From: Tateyamaria sp. ANG-S1
GTDB lineage: Bacteria; Pseudomonadota; Alphaproteobacteria; Rhodobacterales; Rhodobacteraceae
DNA: 64,000 bases
Direction: 5' to 3'
Assembly: GCF_000814025.1 (NCBI RefSeq)
Contig: NZ_JWLL01000003.1
Coordinates: forward strand, 536,373-600,372
The notes below the pieces were generated by a model that was not told the origin of the DNA, did no database searches, and saw only the letters and a list, made by a program, of their open reading frames with translations. The position numbers were made by a program, and so were the translations under genes. Of this stretch, positions 26,105-34,657 are shown piece by piece (position 1 is the first letter of the stretch; every line of letters starts with the position of its first letter).

Positions 26105-26154
26105 GGCCTGTTTTGGCTCACAAAATTTCTTCTGTTTCGGCACGAGAGGCGCCC

Positions 26155-27027
26155 ATGACCCGTACCAAAATCGCCGTGATCGGCGGCTCCGGCATCTACG
26201 ACATCGACGGGTTGGAAGGGGCGGAGTGGACCACGGTCAACACACCATGGGGGGCACCTTCGGACCAGATCCTGACCGGGGTGCTAGACGGCATCGACAT
26301 GGCCTTTCTGCCCCGCCACGAGCGCGGGCACGTGCATTCCCCAACCACCGTCCCTTACCGCGCCAATATCGACGCGCTGAAACGGTTGGGCGTGACAGAT
26401 GTGATCTCTGTCTCGGCCTGCGGATCCTTTCGCGAGGAAATGGCGCCCGGTGATTTTGTCATTGTAGATCAATTCATTGACCGCACTTTTGCTCGCGAGA
26501 AGTCATTCTTTGGCAAGGGCTGCGTCGCGCATGTCTCGGTCGCTCATCCGACCTGCCCACGCCTCAGCGATGCCTGCGAAGCCGCCGCCAAGGATGCGGG
26601 GATCAATGTGCATCGCGGGGGCACCTACCTCGCAATGGAGGGGCCACAATTCTCCACACTCGCCGAGTCGAAAATGTACCGCGAAAGCTGGGGGGCAGAC
26701 GTGATCGGCATGACCAACATGCCCGAGGCCAAACTCGCCCGCGAGGCCGAGCTCTGCTACGCCTCCGTCGCTATGATCACCGACTATGACAGCTGGCACC
26801 CGGATCACGGCGAGGTGGATGTAATGCAAATTATTCAAACACTTATGGGCAACGCCGACAAAGGCCGCGCGCTTGTGAAACGGCTGCCTACGCTGTTGGG
26901 CGCAGACCGCGCACCCTGCCCCCACGGCTGCGACCGCGCGCTGGAATACGCCATCCTGACCGCCCCCGAGGCCCGCGACCCTGCCGTCGTCGCCAAACTC
27001 GACGCCGTGGCAGGCCGCGTCCTGTAA
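26155..27027 (+). CDS. mtnP: S-methyl-5'-thioadenosine phosphorylase
   Basis: A 290-residue MTAP/PNP-II family enzyme. It opens MTRTKIAVIGGSGIYDIDGL with the GGSG phosphate loop, then FLPRHERGHVHSPTTVPYRA, SVSACGSFREEMAPGDFVI, YLAMEGPQFSTLAESKMYRE, DVIGMTNMPEAKLAREAELC and MITDYDSWH, all family signatures. It splits methylthioadenosine, left from polyamine or homoserine-lactone synthesis, into adenine and methylthioribose 1-phosphate. The ATG follows GAGAGG by five bases. It heads an operon with a LysE transporter and apt, which takes up the adenine produced. Confidence 0.95.
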   Translation: MTRTKIAVIGGSGIYDIDGLEGAEWTTVNTPWGAPSDQILTGVLDGIDMAFLPRHERGHVHSPTTVPYRANIDALKRLGVTDVISVSACGSFREEMAPGDFVIVDQFIDRTFAREKSFFGKGCVAHVSVAHPTCPRLSDACEAAAKDAGINVHRGGTYLAMEGPQFSTLAESKMYRESWGADVIGMTNMPEAKLAREAELCYASVAMITDYDSWHPDHGEVDVMQIIQTLMGNADKGRALVKRLPTLLGADRAPCPHGCDRALEYAILTAPEARDPAVVAKLDAVAGRVL

Positions 27028-27048
27028 TCCCCTGATCGGAGAATGCTC

Positions 27049-27681
27049 ATGTCGCTAGATCTCTGGCTGACCTTCGTCGTCGCCTCGACCGCCCTGCTGG
27101 TCATCCCTGGCCCCACCCTGATGATGGTGCTGAGCTATGCCATGAGCCAAGGCAAACGGGTCGCCGTCGCCTCTGCCCTTGGGGTGGCGACAGGGGACTT
27201 GATCGCCATGACCCTGTCCGTCATCGGGCTCGGCGCGCTGTTCCTGACCTCGGCACTGGCCTTTACGATCCTGAAATGGGTGGGCGCTGTGTACCTGGTG
27301 TATCTGGGCATCCGCATGTTGCTGAGCGCCCGAACACCGCAGCAAACCCCGATGATGGATAAACCCTCAGGCCAACGACCCGGCAAGGTGTTTCGCGATC
27401 TGGCCACGGTGACAGCGCTGAACCCCAAGTCCAACACGTTCTTTGTGGCCTTCGTACCGCAATTCATTGATCCGACGACATCTTTCGCCCCGCAAGCGGC
27501 CATTCTGATCGCAACCTTCGTGGCCATCGCAGGCGTCAACGCCCTGATCTTTGCCCTTGCCGCCAACGCCATGCGCAGCCGGATCACGCGCCCTGTTGTC
27601 CAGATGTGGCTGACCCGCGCGGGGGGCGCCACACTGGTGGGCATGGGCGTTCTGACAGCCACCCTTCGGAGAGCCACATGA
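27049..27681 (+). CDS. LysE/RhtB-family membrane transporter
   Basis: A 210-residue protein with about six membrane segments. LysE features are [40 protein letters not shown] and [19 protein letters not shown] use the ATG at 27049, six bases after GGAGA; an ATG two codons earlier is too close to it. The family exports amino acids and related compounds. Its stop overlaps the apt start (ATGA), so it is made together with purine-salvage enzymes. Export of a base, a methylthio compound or an amino acid is possible but not shown. Confidence 0.9.
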   Translation: MSLDLWLTFVVASTALLVIPGPTLMMVLSYAMSQGKRVAVASALGVATGDLIAMTLSVIGLGALFLTSALAFTILKWVGAVYLVYLGIRMLLSARTPQQTPMMDKPSGQRPGKVFRDLATVTALNPKSNTFFVAFVPQFIDPTTSFAPQAAILIATFVAIAGVNALIFALAANAMRSRITRPVVQMWLTRAGGATLVGMGVLTATLRRAT

Positions 27682-28208
27682 AGACCGTACAGGATTACAT
27701 CCGCACCATCGTCGACTTCCCCCACGAGGGCATCATGTTTCGCGATGTCACGACCCTTTTTGCCGACCCGCGCGGGTTTCGGATTGCGGTCGATCAGATG
27801 CTGCACCCCTATGCAGGGCTTGAGATCGACAAGGTGGTGGGACTTGAAGCACGTGGCTTTATCCTCGGCGGTGCCATCGCGCACCAGCTTTCCGTAGGCT
27901 TCGTTCCGATCCGCAAGAAGGGCAAGCTGCCCGGTGCCACGATCAGTCAGGCCTACACGCTCGAATATGGCGAAGCGATCGTCGAAGTGCATGACGACGC
28001 GATCAAGGCCGGGGAAAAGATCCTGCTGGTCGATGATTTGCTGGCCACCGGTGGCACGGCAGAGGCCGGGATCAAGCTGATCGAGCGGCTCGGGGGTGAA
28101 ATCGTCTCGTGCGCCTTTGTCATCGACCTGCCGGACCTGGGCGGGCGCAAACGGCTTGAGGCGATGGGCATGGACGTGCACGCGCTCTGCGCTTTCGACG
28201 GAGAGTAG
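27678..28208 (+). CDS. apt: Adenine phosphoribosyltransferase
   Basis: A 176-residue APT. It begins [20 protein letters not shown], then [34 protein letters not shown], and [20 protein letters not shown]. The PRPP-binding motif is [18 protein letters not shown]. It converts adenine plus PRPP to AMP in the cytoplasm. Being coupled to mtnP through lysE makes a short pathway from methylthioadenosine to AMP. The start ATG overlaps the lysE stop by four bases. Length is normal. Confidence 0.97.
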   Translation: MKTVQDYIRTIVDFPHEGIMFRDVTTLFADPRGFRIAVDQMLHPYAGLEIDKVVGLEARGFILGGAIAHQLSVGFVPIRKKGKLPGATISQAYTLEYGEAIVEVHDDAIKAGEKILLVDDLLATGGTAEAGIKLIERLGGEIVSCAFVIDLPDLGGRKRLEAMGMDVHALCAFDGE

Positions 28209-28266
28209 GCAAGGCTTGCCAAACGGGTGTGTACGGGTCCAGGGTAACGCAATTTAGCGATGACCC

Positions 28267-29685
28267 TTGGATGCCCTTGTGACCACACTTTCATTGCAGT
28301 CTGCGCAGCCGCCGATCAGCACCGCGCGTATCAACTCACATGTGCCCGCAGCAGAAGAAAGATCGCTTGGCACCTCGGGCGTGAGCGCGCGCTACCACGC
28401 GCTTTTGAACACGCCCTTTTCGCACCCGTTTTCCGGCGCGGGCTATTTGATCGGCATTGAAAAAAGCCCGCGCGCCCGGATAGGCGCGCCGCATGAAGGC
28501 CCTGATTTCGAACGATTGCAAAAACCCCACCGCGTGCCCGATGGTGGGCTTGAGCGTGATCTGGATCAGCAACAACGCACCTTCACCGCCGTGATGGACG
28601 ACCCCAAGGTGATGTTCGTGTCGCATATCCTGCGCTACGGCCTGTCCGCCAGCACGGCAATGTCCACAACCGATCTGCACTACAGCGCCTACAGCCACAC
28701 CGCGTTTGGTCCGACACTGGACAGCCCACGCCTGAACGAAAGCTATGCGCATGGCTGGAAGGCGCTTGACGGGGTGGAAGCGCAAATCCTGACGGATATC
28801 ACCGATGCCGAGACAGCAGGACGTCCCTTTACCCATCTGATGCTGCTGTCGATGGGCTGGAACAATGATCAGTTCGAAGCACTGGAGCGTTACAACGCAA
28901 TCTACCAGCACAGCACCAGGTGGGCCGCCACGCAGGGCCGTGCATTCAACCCGATGGTGATCGGAATTACATGGCCATCTGTCTGGGGTGGCAAATCCCC
29001 CAGTGATCTGGCCAATCGTGTCCTACACCTTGGCAGCTACCCCACCAAATCCATGGATGCGGATGAAATCGGCTTTGGCATCGTCAACCATATCGTGAAC
29101 GCGATGCTGCCAACGCTTGAGGCGGCGACGGGCCTGCGCAGCGTTCTGATCGGCCATTCCATGGGCGCGCGTGTTCTGACGCGGGCCTACTACTCTGCTG
29201 ATACGCTGCGCGGTGCAGTGGCGCGCACCGGTGCCGGACCAATTGTGATTGGCCTGCAAGCGGCGTTCAGCATGAACCGGTTTCGCAAGGGCGCGCAGCT
29301 TTTACCGCCGTTCCGTTGGATGACAACGGGCGAAGGGGCCCCGTATCAGGACCATGCAGCACCGGGTGGCGCGCTTGCATTGACCTGGGCCAAGGGGGAC
29401 ACCGCCAATCCCGTCGCTCGATATGCCACGGGTGCAGCCCATGTGGGCGGTCGGGTGGGTCACAACATGTTGAACCGGCGCCCCGCCCTGGCCGAACGTT
29501 TCGAACGGATGGTTCTGACGTCTGCCGCAGACCTGCCGCGCGTGGTCGAGATGGGCCAGAAGGTGCAGGGCAATCGCAAAGTGCTTTACATCGACGCCAG
29601 TTCGATCATCGCCTCGCACGGTGACATCCGGAACCCGAACGTGGGAGAGTTGGTCTGGCGGCTTATCGATGGGCTTGGCGGTTGA
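28267..29685 (+). CDS. Alpha/beta-hydrolase-like protein of unknown function
   Basis: About 472 residues; I do not recognise a close family. The central part has THLMLLSMGWNNDQFEALER, MVIGITWPSVWGG and SVLIGHSMGARVLTRAYY, where GHSMGA is a serine-hydrolase nucleophile elbow. The C-terminal LYIDASSIIASHGDIRNPNV could supply the catalytic His. The first 90 residues are low in hydrophobics and resemble nothing familiar. No signal peptide is seen. The start is uncertain: TTG at 28267 or GTG at 28279, neither with a good ribosome site. It may be a DUF900-like or lipase-like esterase. The 3' end overlaps the SGNH gene by 23 bases in convergent orientation. Confidence 0.7.
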   Translation: MDALVTTLSLQSAQPPISTARINSHVPAAEERSLGTSGVSARYHALLNTPFSHPFSGAGYLIGIEKSPRARIGAPHEGPDFERLQKPHRVPDGGLERDLDQQQRTFTAVMDDPKVMFVSHILRYGLSASTAMSTTDLHYSAYSHTAFGPTLDSPRLNESYAHGWKALDGVEAQILTDITDAETAGRPFTHLMLLSMGWNNDQFEALERYNAIYQHSTRWAATQGRAFNPMVIGITWPSVWGGKSPSDLANRVLHLGSYPTKSMDADEIGFGIVNHIVNAMLPTLEAATGLRSVLIGHSMGARVLTRAYYSADTLRGAVARTGAGPIVIGLQAAFSMNRFRKGAQLLPPFRWMTTGEGAPYQDHAAPGGALALTWAKGDTANPVARYATGAAHVGGRVGHNMLNRRPALAERFERMVLTSAADLPRVVEMGQKVQGNRKVLYIDASSIIASHGDIRNPNVGELVWRLIDGLGG

Positions 29686-30394
29686 TCACGTCAGGTAGGT
29701 TCGGCTGCAACGCTTCGACCACCTTCATCGCCCAAGCGTTATAGATCGGCGCGCCTGGGTGGAAACCATCGCGCGCCATGTCAGATAGGGTGAGCGGCTG
29801 ATCGAACGGAAGGTGCACCACGCCTTCATGCTCAGCGCATAACGCCGCCAGGGTCGCGTCAAACCGCTCGGCCCGCGCGCCGAGGACCCCCCGCAGCGGC
29901 GTGGGCAGCAATGGAAATAGGCCCAAGGGCGGAACGCCGGATGCAACGATTGCCCGTGCGCCATGCTTGGCCTGCAAGGCGTGTAGGATCGCCGCATAGT
30001 TCTTGCGCCATTTCGAAATATGCACACCGTTCTTGACGTCGTTGACGCCGACGGCCAGCACGGCAATGTCGGCGCGGGCCGGCGGCAGCAACTCGATCGC
30101 CTGCAACACCTGACGGCTTGTCCAGCCGGATTTGGCCACCAGCGCCCAAGAGACGGCGGCGGTAGGGGCAAGGTGATGCGCCAACCGCCCGGCAAGGGCT
30201 GTATCCTGTTCGGCCACACCCACACCGGCAGCGGAAGAGTCGCCCACAATGAGAACGCGCAGGTCGGCCCCCTGTCCGACAGACCCGGTGCGCGGGCCTG
30301 CCGCCTCGGGCAAGCGCACGGCGCGCCACGCGACCCAAAGTGCCTGAGGCATAAGCACCGGCAAAAGGGCCATGGTACGCAGACTGGGCAACAT
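29663..30394 (-). CDS. SGNH/GDSL-type hydrolase
   Basis: A 243-residue protein. Block I is LRVLIVGDSSAAGVGV (catalytic Ser), block III is AVGVNDVKNG and block V is MARDGFHPGAPIYNAWA (catalytic Asp and His). The N-terminal MALLPVLMPQALWVAWRAV is hydrophobic and may anchor the protein in the membrane. It is probably an esterase or acylhydrolase acting on a lipid or a sugar acyl group. It starts 14 bp after the stop of the FAD oxidoreductase gene on the same strand, so they likely share a transcript. Its 3' end overlaps the convergent hydrolase-like gene. Confidence 0.88.
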   Translation of the reverse strand: MLPSLRTMALLPVLMPQALWVAWRAVRLPEAAGPRTGSVGQGADLRVLIVGDSSAAGVGVAEQDTALAGRLAHHLAPTAAVSWALVAKSGWTSRQVLQAIELLPPARADIAVLAVGVNDVKNGVHISKWRKNYAAILHALQAKHGARAIVASGVPPLGLFPLLPTPLRGVLGARAERFDATLAALCAEHEGVVHLPFDQPLTLSDMARDGFHPGAPIYNAWAMKVVEALQPNLPDVINRQAHR

Positions 30395-30408
30395 GCCTTT
30401 GCCCCTCT

Positions 30409-31830
30409 TCAGCCGCCGGGCTGTCGCAGAACCGCGCCGGGGTTCATGATACCGTGGGGGTCAAGGGCGGTCTTGATTGCGCGCATCGCCGCGAGCTTGG
30501 TCGGATCGGCGTAACGTTCCATATCCTCGACCTTCAGCCGCCCGACCCCATGCTCGGCACTGACCGAGCCGCCCATTTCATGCACCAGATCATGCACAAC
30601 CCGCTTGATCTTGGGCCGCTCAACATCGTGATCAGCGCGGCTTTTGCCGGGGATGGGAAAGACGTTGTAGTGCAGGTTGCCGTCGCCCACATGGCCAAAG
30701 CAGTTGATCCTGAAGTCGCCGAGCGCTGCGATGCGTTTGTTTCCTTCGGCAATGAAGTCGGACAGAGCGCCAAGAGGGACCGAGATGTCGTGCGAGCTGA
30801 CCGACCCGATGCGGCGGTTGGCTTCGGGGATGTTTTCGCGGATGGACCAGAAGTCCGTCCCTTGCTGGGCGTTTTGGGCGATCATGCCATCCTGGACCAG
30901 ACCGGCTTCGGTTGCGGCGGCAAACACAGTCTCAAGCGCGTCTTTCGGATCTTGCGCGCCGTTCATGCCCAATTCGATCAGCACGCACCACTCGGGCGTT
31001 TCGGTCCACGGGTTGCGGACTTGCGGCATGGTTTCGGCCAGAAAGGCAAAGCCCTGTGCACCGATGAGTTCAAAGGCAGAGATGCTATCGCCCACATGAT
31101 CCCGTGCCAGCGCGAGCAGCGACAGGGCCGCGGCGGGAGATGTCACTTGCATCAGCGCCGTTCCGGTCGCCGATGGGCGCGGGAAAAGCTTGAGAGCGGC
31201 GGCTGTGATAATGCCCAGCGTCCCCTCTGCCCCGATGAGCAAGTGCCGCAAGTCGTAGCCGGTGTTGTCCTTGCGCAGTCGGCTGAGGCCGTTGAACACC
31301 TCGCCGCTTGGCAGAACAGCCTCGACCCCCAGACAAAGATCGCGCGCGTTGCCATAGCGCAAAACACCCGTACCGCCTGCATTCGTGCTGAGATTGCCCC
31401 CGATGCGCGCGGACCCCTCGGCGGCCAGCGACAACGGAAACAGGCGGTTCGCCTGTTCGGCAGCCGCTTGCACATCGGCGAGGATGACGCCCGCATCCGC
31501 GATCAACACGTTTTCCTCAGGGTGAACCGCGCGGATCGCATTCATCTTTTCCAGCGACAGGATCAGGGGGATCGGCCCAGCTTCCGCAACCTGCCCACCG
31601 ACCAGACCGGTCCCCCCGCCATAGGGAATGACCGGCACGCGCATGTCGGAAGCCGCGCGGACAAGGGTCGCAACCTCCTCCGTGCTGCGCGGCCGCGCGA
31701 GAAGCCCCGCCTGCCCCGCATAGCGCCCCCGCGGTTCGCGGAGATGGGCGTCGTCTGCCGCGGCAAAGCGGTCTTGCGGCAAGCAGGAGCGAAGCGCCTC
31801 GGCCCGTTCATCCGTCAGTGAATTCAGCAT
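30409..31830 (-). CDS. FAD-linked 2-hydroxyacid dehydrogenase, GlcD/D-2-hydroxyglutarate dehydrogenase type
   Basis: A 473-residue flavoprotein. The PCMH FAD-binding domain holds VPVIPYGGGTGLVGGQVA, GGNLSTNAGGTGVLRYGN and NTGYDLRHLLIGAEGTLGII. The C-terminal oxidase domain has CFGHVGDGNLHYNVFPIPG and SVSAEHGVGRLKVEDMERYA. It oxidises a D-2-hydroxy acid (lactate, glycolate or 2-hydroxyglutarate) and passes electrons on, probably to the membrane quinone pool or an ETF. The start is ATG 31830 (MLNSLTDERAEAL) after AGGGGGAA; an upstream extension lacks likeness. Substrate is not decided by sequence. Confidence 0.92.
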   Translation of the reverse strand: MLNSLTDERAEALRSCLPQDRFAAADDAHLREPRGRYAGQAGLLARPRSTEEVATLVRAASDMRVPVIPYGGGTGLVGGQVAEAGPIPLILSLEKMNAIRAVHPEENVLIADAGVILADVQAAAEQANRLFPLSLAAEGSARIGGNLSTNAGGTGVLRYGNARDLCLGVEAVLPSGEVFNGLSRLRKDNTGYDLRHLLIGAEGTLGIITAAALKLFPRPSATGTALMQVTSPAAALSLLALARDHVGDSISAFELIGAQGFAFLAETMPQVRNPWTETPEWCVLIELGMNGAQDPKDALETVFAAATEAGLVQDGMIAQNAQQGTDFWSIRENIPEANRRIGSVSSHDISVPLGALSDFIAEGNKRIAALGDFRINCFGHVGDGNLHYNVFPIPGKSRADHDVERPKIKRVVHDLVHEMGGSVSAEHGVGRLKVEDMERYADPTKLAAMRAIKTALDPHGIMNPGAVLRQPGG

Positions 31831-31889
31831 CGTGTTCCCCCTGCCCTTTGCCCCGGTGGTGCCAGAAAGCAAAGGCGCCCACAACGCAG

Positions 31890-32723
31890 TTATTCACTGT
31901 CCTCACGCAGCCATTCCGGGCGCAAGACCATGATTGTGGGACGGCTGGGCAGCCGGTCCAGAGAGACATCAAGAGAAGGCCCGCCCGTTTCCACGATCTG
32001 AAATTCTTCGGACATCCCGGTCAGGAACGCATCAAGGGTGTACTCACCGAACCAGTGCATAGGGATCACGATCGAGGACCGAAGACGCGATACGATCCGC
32101 ATCATCGTCGGCAGATCGACTGTCATGCCGCCATCGACAGCGGCCATCACCACATCAAGCCGCCCGATGGCCGCGTATTGTTCGGCGTTGGGTTCGTGAT
32201 GCAGGTGGCCCAGATGGCCGATGCACAGGCCGGCCACCTCGAAGATGAAGATGGAATTGCCATTCTCCTCCACCCCCGACCATTGAGAGCGGATGTCGGT
32301 AGAGACGTTGCGCACAAGCACCTCGCCCAGATCCAACCGGTGGCTGATGCCCGCGCCGTGCTCTTCTCCCCATCCGCGCAGGACGTGTGGGATTGCCGGG
32401 TCGGGATTGGCGGTCCAGTGGGTTTCGTGTGCGTGGTTCATCGTGACCACGTCCGGGATCATGGGGGCAGACCCGGTGAAGCCTGTAAAGTCCGTGACCA
32501 TATTCAGCCCGCCCGCTGTGCGGATCAGGAAAGACGCATGCGCGATGAAGTGCAGGCGTACGGTTTCAGGGGCCACGTCAACATCGTAACTGGCCCTGTG
32601 CACGAACTGCGCCCCGTCGATCTGTTCGGCAAGGGCTATGCAATGGCTGGGTGTGCGAGTGTCTTGCGCAACGGCGCTGAGCGGCAGTGCGACAAGGGCG
32701 AGGGCGAGAAGCAAGTGACGCAT
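31890..32723 (-). CDS. Secreted MBL-fold metallohydrolase-like protein
   Basis: A 277-residue protein with a signal peptide (MRHLLLALALVALPLSAVAQ). The metallo-beta-lactamase fold shows RLHFIAHASFLIRTAGG, MVTDFTGFTG, the metal motif MNHAHETHW (HxHxxH), ICIGHLGHLHHE-like strand LCIGHLGHLHH and VIPMHWFGEY. The pattern is close to UlaG-like periplasmic MBL proteins. Substrate unknown. The start at 32723 gives the signal peptide directly; the upstream in-frame extension lies in a hairpin-rich gap. It is on the same strand as the RimJ-like gene upstream. Confidence 0.85.
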   Translation of the reverse strand: MRHLLLALALVALPLSAVAQDTRTPSHCIALAEQIDGAQFVHRASYDVDVAPETVRLHFIAHASFLIRTAGGLNMVTDFTGFTGSAPMIPDVVTMNHAHETHWTANPDPAIPHVLRGWGEEHGAGISHRLDLGEVLVRNVSTDIRSQWSGVEENGNSIFIFEVAGLCIGHLGHLHHEPNAEQYAAIGRLDVVMAAVDGGMTVDLPTMMRIVSRLRSSIVIPMHWFGEYTLDAFLTGMSEEFQIVETGGPSLDVSLDRLPSRPTIMVLRPEWLREDSE

Positions 32724-32744
32724 GTTTAGCAGATTAGCGCGACG

Positions 32745-32790
32745 CAAGATTTTTACAAAAAGTCTTGGCAAAAATCTGTGTCAGATTTTT
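32745..32790 (-). terminator. Two A/T-rich hairpins after the RimJ-like gene
   Basis: CAAGATTTTT (32745-32754) pairs with AAAAGTCTTG (32758-32767, one G-U) and AAAAATCTG (32770-32778) pairs with CAGATTTTT (32782-32790). The second overlaps the stop codon of the acetyltransferase gene. On the minus strand their T-rich arms fit termination between this gene and the MBL gene. Confidence 0.7.
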
Positions 32791-33373
32791 ATCCCGCGTC
32801 GGTCCGCCCGCGCCGGTCCATACGAAGTGCCGCGTAAAGAACATGGGTGCGCCAGCGCCCGTCGATCTGCAGATAGCTTTGGGCCACGCCCTCGTACTTG
32901 AAACCGCAGGTTTCGAGCAGCCCGCGCGAGGCGACATTTTCCGGCAAGCAGGCAGCCTCGATCCGGCTGAGGTCGAGGCGGGTGAAGGCATGGTGGACAA
33001 CGGCGAGGATCGCCTCACGCATATATCCTTGCCGTGCGTGCGCCGCCCCCGTCCAATAGCCCAAAGTCCCCGCTTGCGCAGGCCCTCGCCGGATGTTGTC
33101 GAGCGTGATCGCACCCAGAAGCGCCTCATCGCCCCGCCGAAACAGGAACAGCGGCATCGCAGTGCCACTGGCGACGGACCGTTGCGCCCAATAGACCCGA
33201 TTGGTGAACGCCTTGCGCGTCAGGTGGTCACCGGCCCAGCTTGGCTCCCACGGCGTCAGATGATCGATGCTGGCCGCACGCAGTGCGGCCCAAATGCGAA
33301 AGTCGGAATGGGTCGGCGGGCGCAGGGTCATCCGCTCTGTTTCGATCCGCAATTTCCGCTTGTTCAGAAGCAT
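32789..33373 (-). CDS. RimJ/RimL-type GNAT acetyltransferase
   Basis: A 194-residue GNAT. It starts with the RimJ-like LRIETERMTLRPPTHSDFRI, then GAITLDNIRRGPAQAGTLGY, the acetyl-CoA site HARQGYMREAILAVVHHAF and the closing PENVASRGLLETCGFKYEGV. These fit ribosomal-protein alanine N-acetyltransferases (RimJ), which acetylate S5. The family call is firm; the ribosomal target is inferred. Its ATG shares a base with the stop of the M16 peptidase gene (TGATG). Confidence 0.88.
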   Translation of the reverse strand: MLLNKRKLRIETERMTLRPPTHSDFRIWAALRAASIDHLTPWEPSWAGDHLTRKAFTNRVYWAQRSVASGTAMPLFLFRRGDEALLGAITLDNIRRGPAQAGTLGYWTGAAHARQGYMREAILAVVHHAFTRLDLSRIEAACLPENVASRGLLETCGFKYEGVAQSYLQIDGRWRTHVLYAALRMDRRGRTDAG

Positions 33374-34635
33374 CAGGCGGCGCGCCGCTCCTGCAGGGCA
33401 TGGCGGGTCGGGGCGGCATCAATCGGACCATAAAGCGCCAGGGCCATCGGCGCCTGGGTGGCCATATGCGCGGCAAAGTCCCGCACATCCTCGACCGTGA
33501 CATTGTCGATCAGCGCGACGGTTTCAGTCAGGGCAGGCACCCGGTCCCATATCTGTACCAGACGGGCAAGACGTTCGGCGCGGTTCGACGGGCTTTCGAG
33601 GCCCATGAGCAGACCCGCTTTCATCTGGGCGCGGGCACGATCAACCTCTGCCGCCGTCATGTCATCTGCGGCGCGCTTCATCTCGTCCACGGTGATCGCC
33701 GCCAGATCGGCGACCTGCTCAGCTGACGTGCCTGCATAGACCGTCGTCATGCCTGTGTCGGCATAGGCTCCAGCCTGGGCGAAGATCGTGTAGCACAGTC
33801 CCCGGTTTTCGCGCACTTCCTGAAACAGGCGGCTCGACATGCCGCCGCCCAGAGCGCTGGCGTAGATCTGAGCCGTATAGATCGCGTCGTCACGATAGCC
33901 CGGCGATTCAAAGGCCATGGCGAAGTGGGCCTGTTCCAGCGATTTGACGCGCCGCTCTTCTCCCCCGGCGAACGTTGCGAGGTCCGGTACGCCTTTGGCA
34001 CGAGGGGCAAGGTGGCCAAACAACTCTTCGGCCAGCCGCACTATCGCGTCGTGATCGACGGCACCCGCAGCTGACAGGATCATCTGTTCTGGGCCGTAGT
34101 GCTGATCGACGAACCGTTTCAAATCCGATTGCCCAAAGGACGACACCCGTTCGGAGGGGCCAAGGATCGTGCGGCCCAGGGGCTGTTCGGGATAGGCCTG
34201 TTCCTGCAACCAGTCGAAAATCACGTCATCCGGTGTGTCCAGCGCCTGGCCGATCTCCTGCAGGATCACGCCACGCTCCACCTCGATCTCGTTCTGATCA
34301 AAGATCGGGTTCAACAGGATGTCCGCCAGCACGTCCATGGCCAGCGGCACATCATTTTCCAGCACACGCGCATAATAGGCTGTCACCTCACGGCTGGTAT
34401 AGGCGTTGATGTAGCCGCCCACGTCTTCGATGGCTTCGGCGATCTGCAGCGCGCTGCGCCGTTCGGTCCCCTTGAACGCCATATGCTCAAGGAAATGCGC
34501 AATGCCGTTTTGTTCCGAGGCTTCGTGCCGGGCACCCGCACCCACCCAGACGCCGATGGAGGCCGAAGCCAACCCCGGCATATGTTCGGTAACAATGCGA
34601 AAGCCGTTTTTCAGGCGATGCGTTTGCGTGGTCAA
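33373..34635 (-). CDS. M16-family zinc peptidase (processing-peptidase-like)
   Basis: About 420 residues, the length of single-unit bacterial M16B peptidases. The inverted zinc motif is NGIAHFLEHMAFKGTERR (His 47, Glu 50, His 51), with the third ligand in NEIEVERGVILQEIGQAL. A second, inactive M16 half holds SALGGGMSSRLFQEVRENRG. I start at a TTG at 34635 giving LTTQTHRLKNGFRIVTEHMP; the longer reading would extend into thrC. The gene follows thrC by 22 bp and is tightly coupled to the RimJ-like gene. This block is common in the group. The peptide substrate is unknown. Confidence 0.9.
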   Translation of the reverse strand: MTTQTHRLKNGFRIVTEHMPGLASASIGVWVGAGARHEASEQNGIAHFLEHMAFKGTERRSALQIAEAIEDVGGYINAYTSREVTAYYARVLENDVPLAMDVLADILLNPIFDQNEIEVERGVILQEIGQALDTPDDVIFDWLQEQAYPEQPLGRTILGPSERVSSFGQSDLKRFVDQHYGPEQMILSAAGAVDHDAIVRLAEELFGHLAPRAKGVPDLATFAGGEERRVKSLEQAHFAMAFESPGYRDDAIYTAQIYASALGGGMSSRLFQEVRENRGLCYTIFAQAGAYADTGMTTVYAGTSAEQVADLAAITVDEMKRAADDMTAAEVDRARAQMKAGLLMGLESPSNRAERLARLVQIWDRVPALTETVALIDNVTVEDVRDFAAHMATQAPMALALYGPIDAAPTRHALQERRAA

Positions 34636-34657
34636 TTCAGTCTCACTGCCGTTTTGG

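Noticed and set aside
30454..31821. A 455-codon plus-strand frame opposite the FAD oxidoreductase
   Set aside because: Shadow of a flavoprotein gene with intact FAD motifs.
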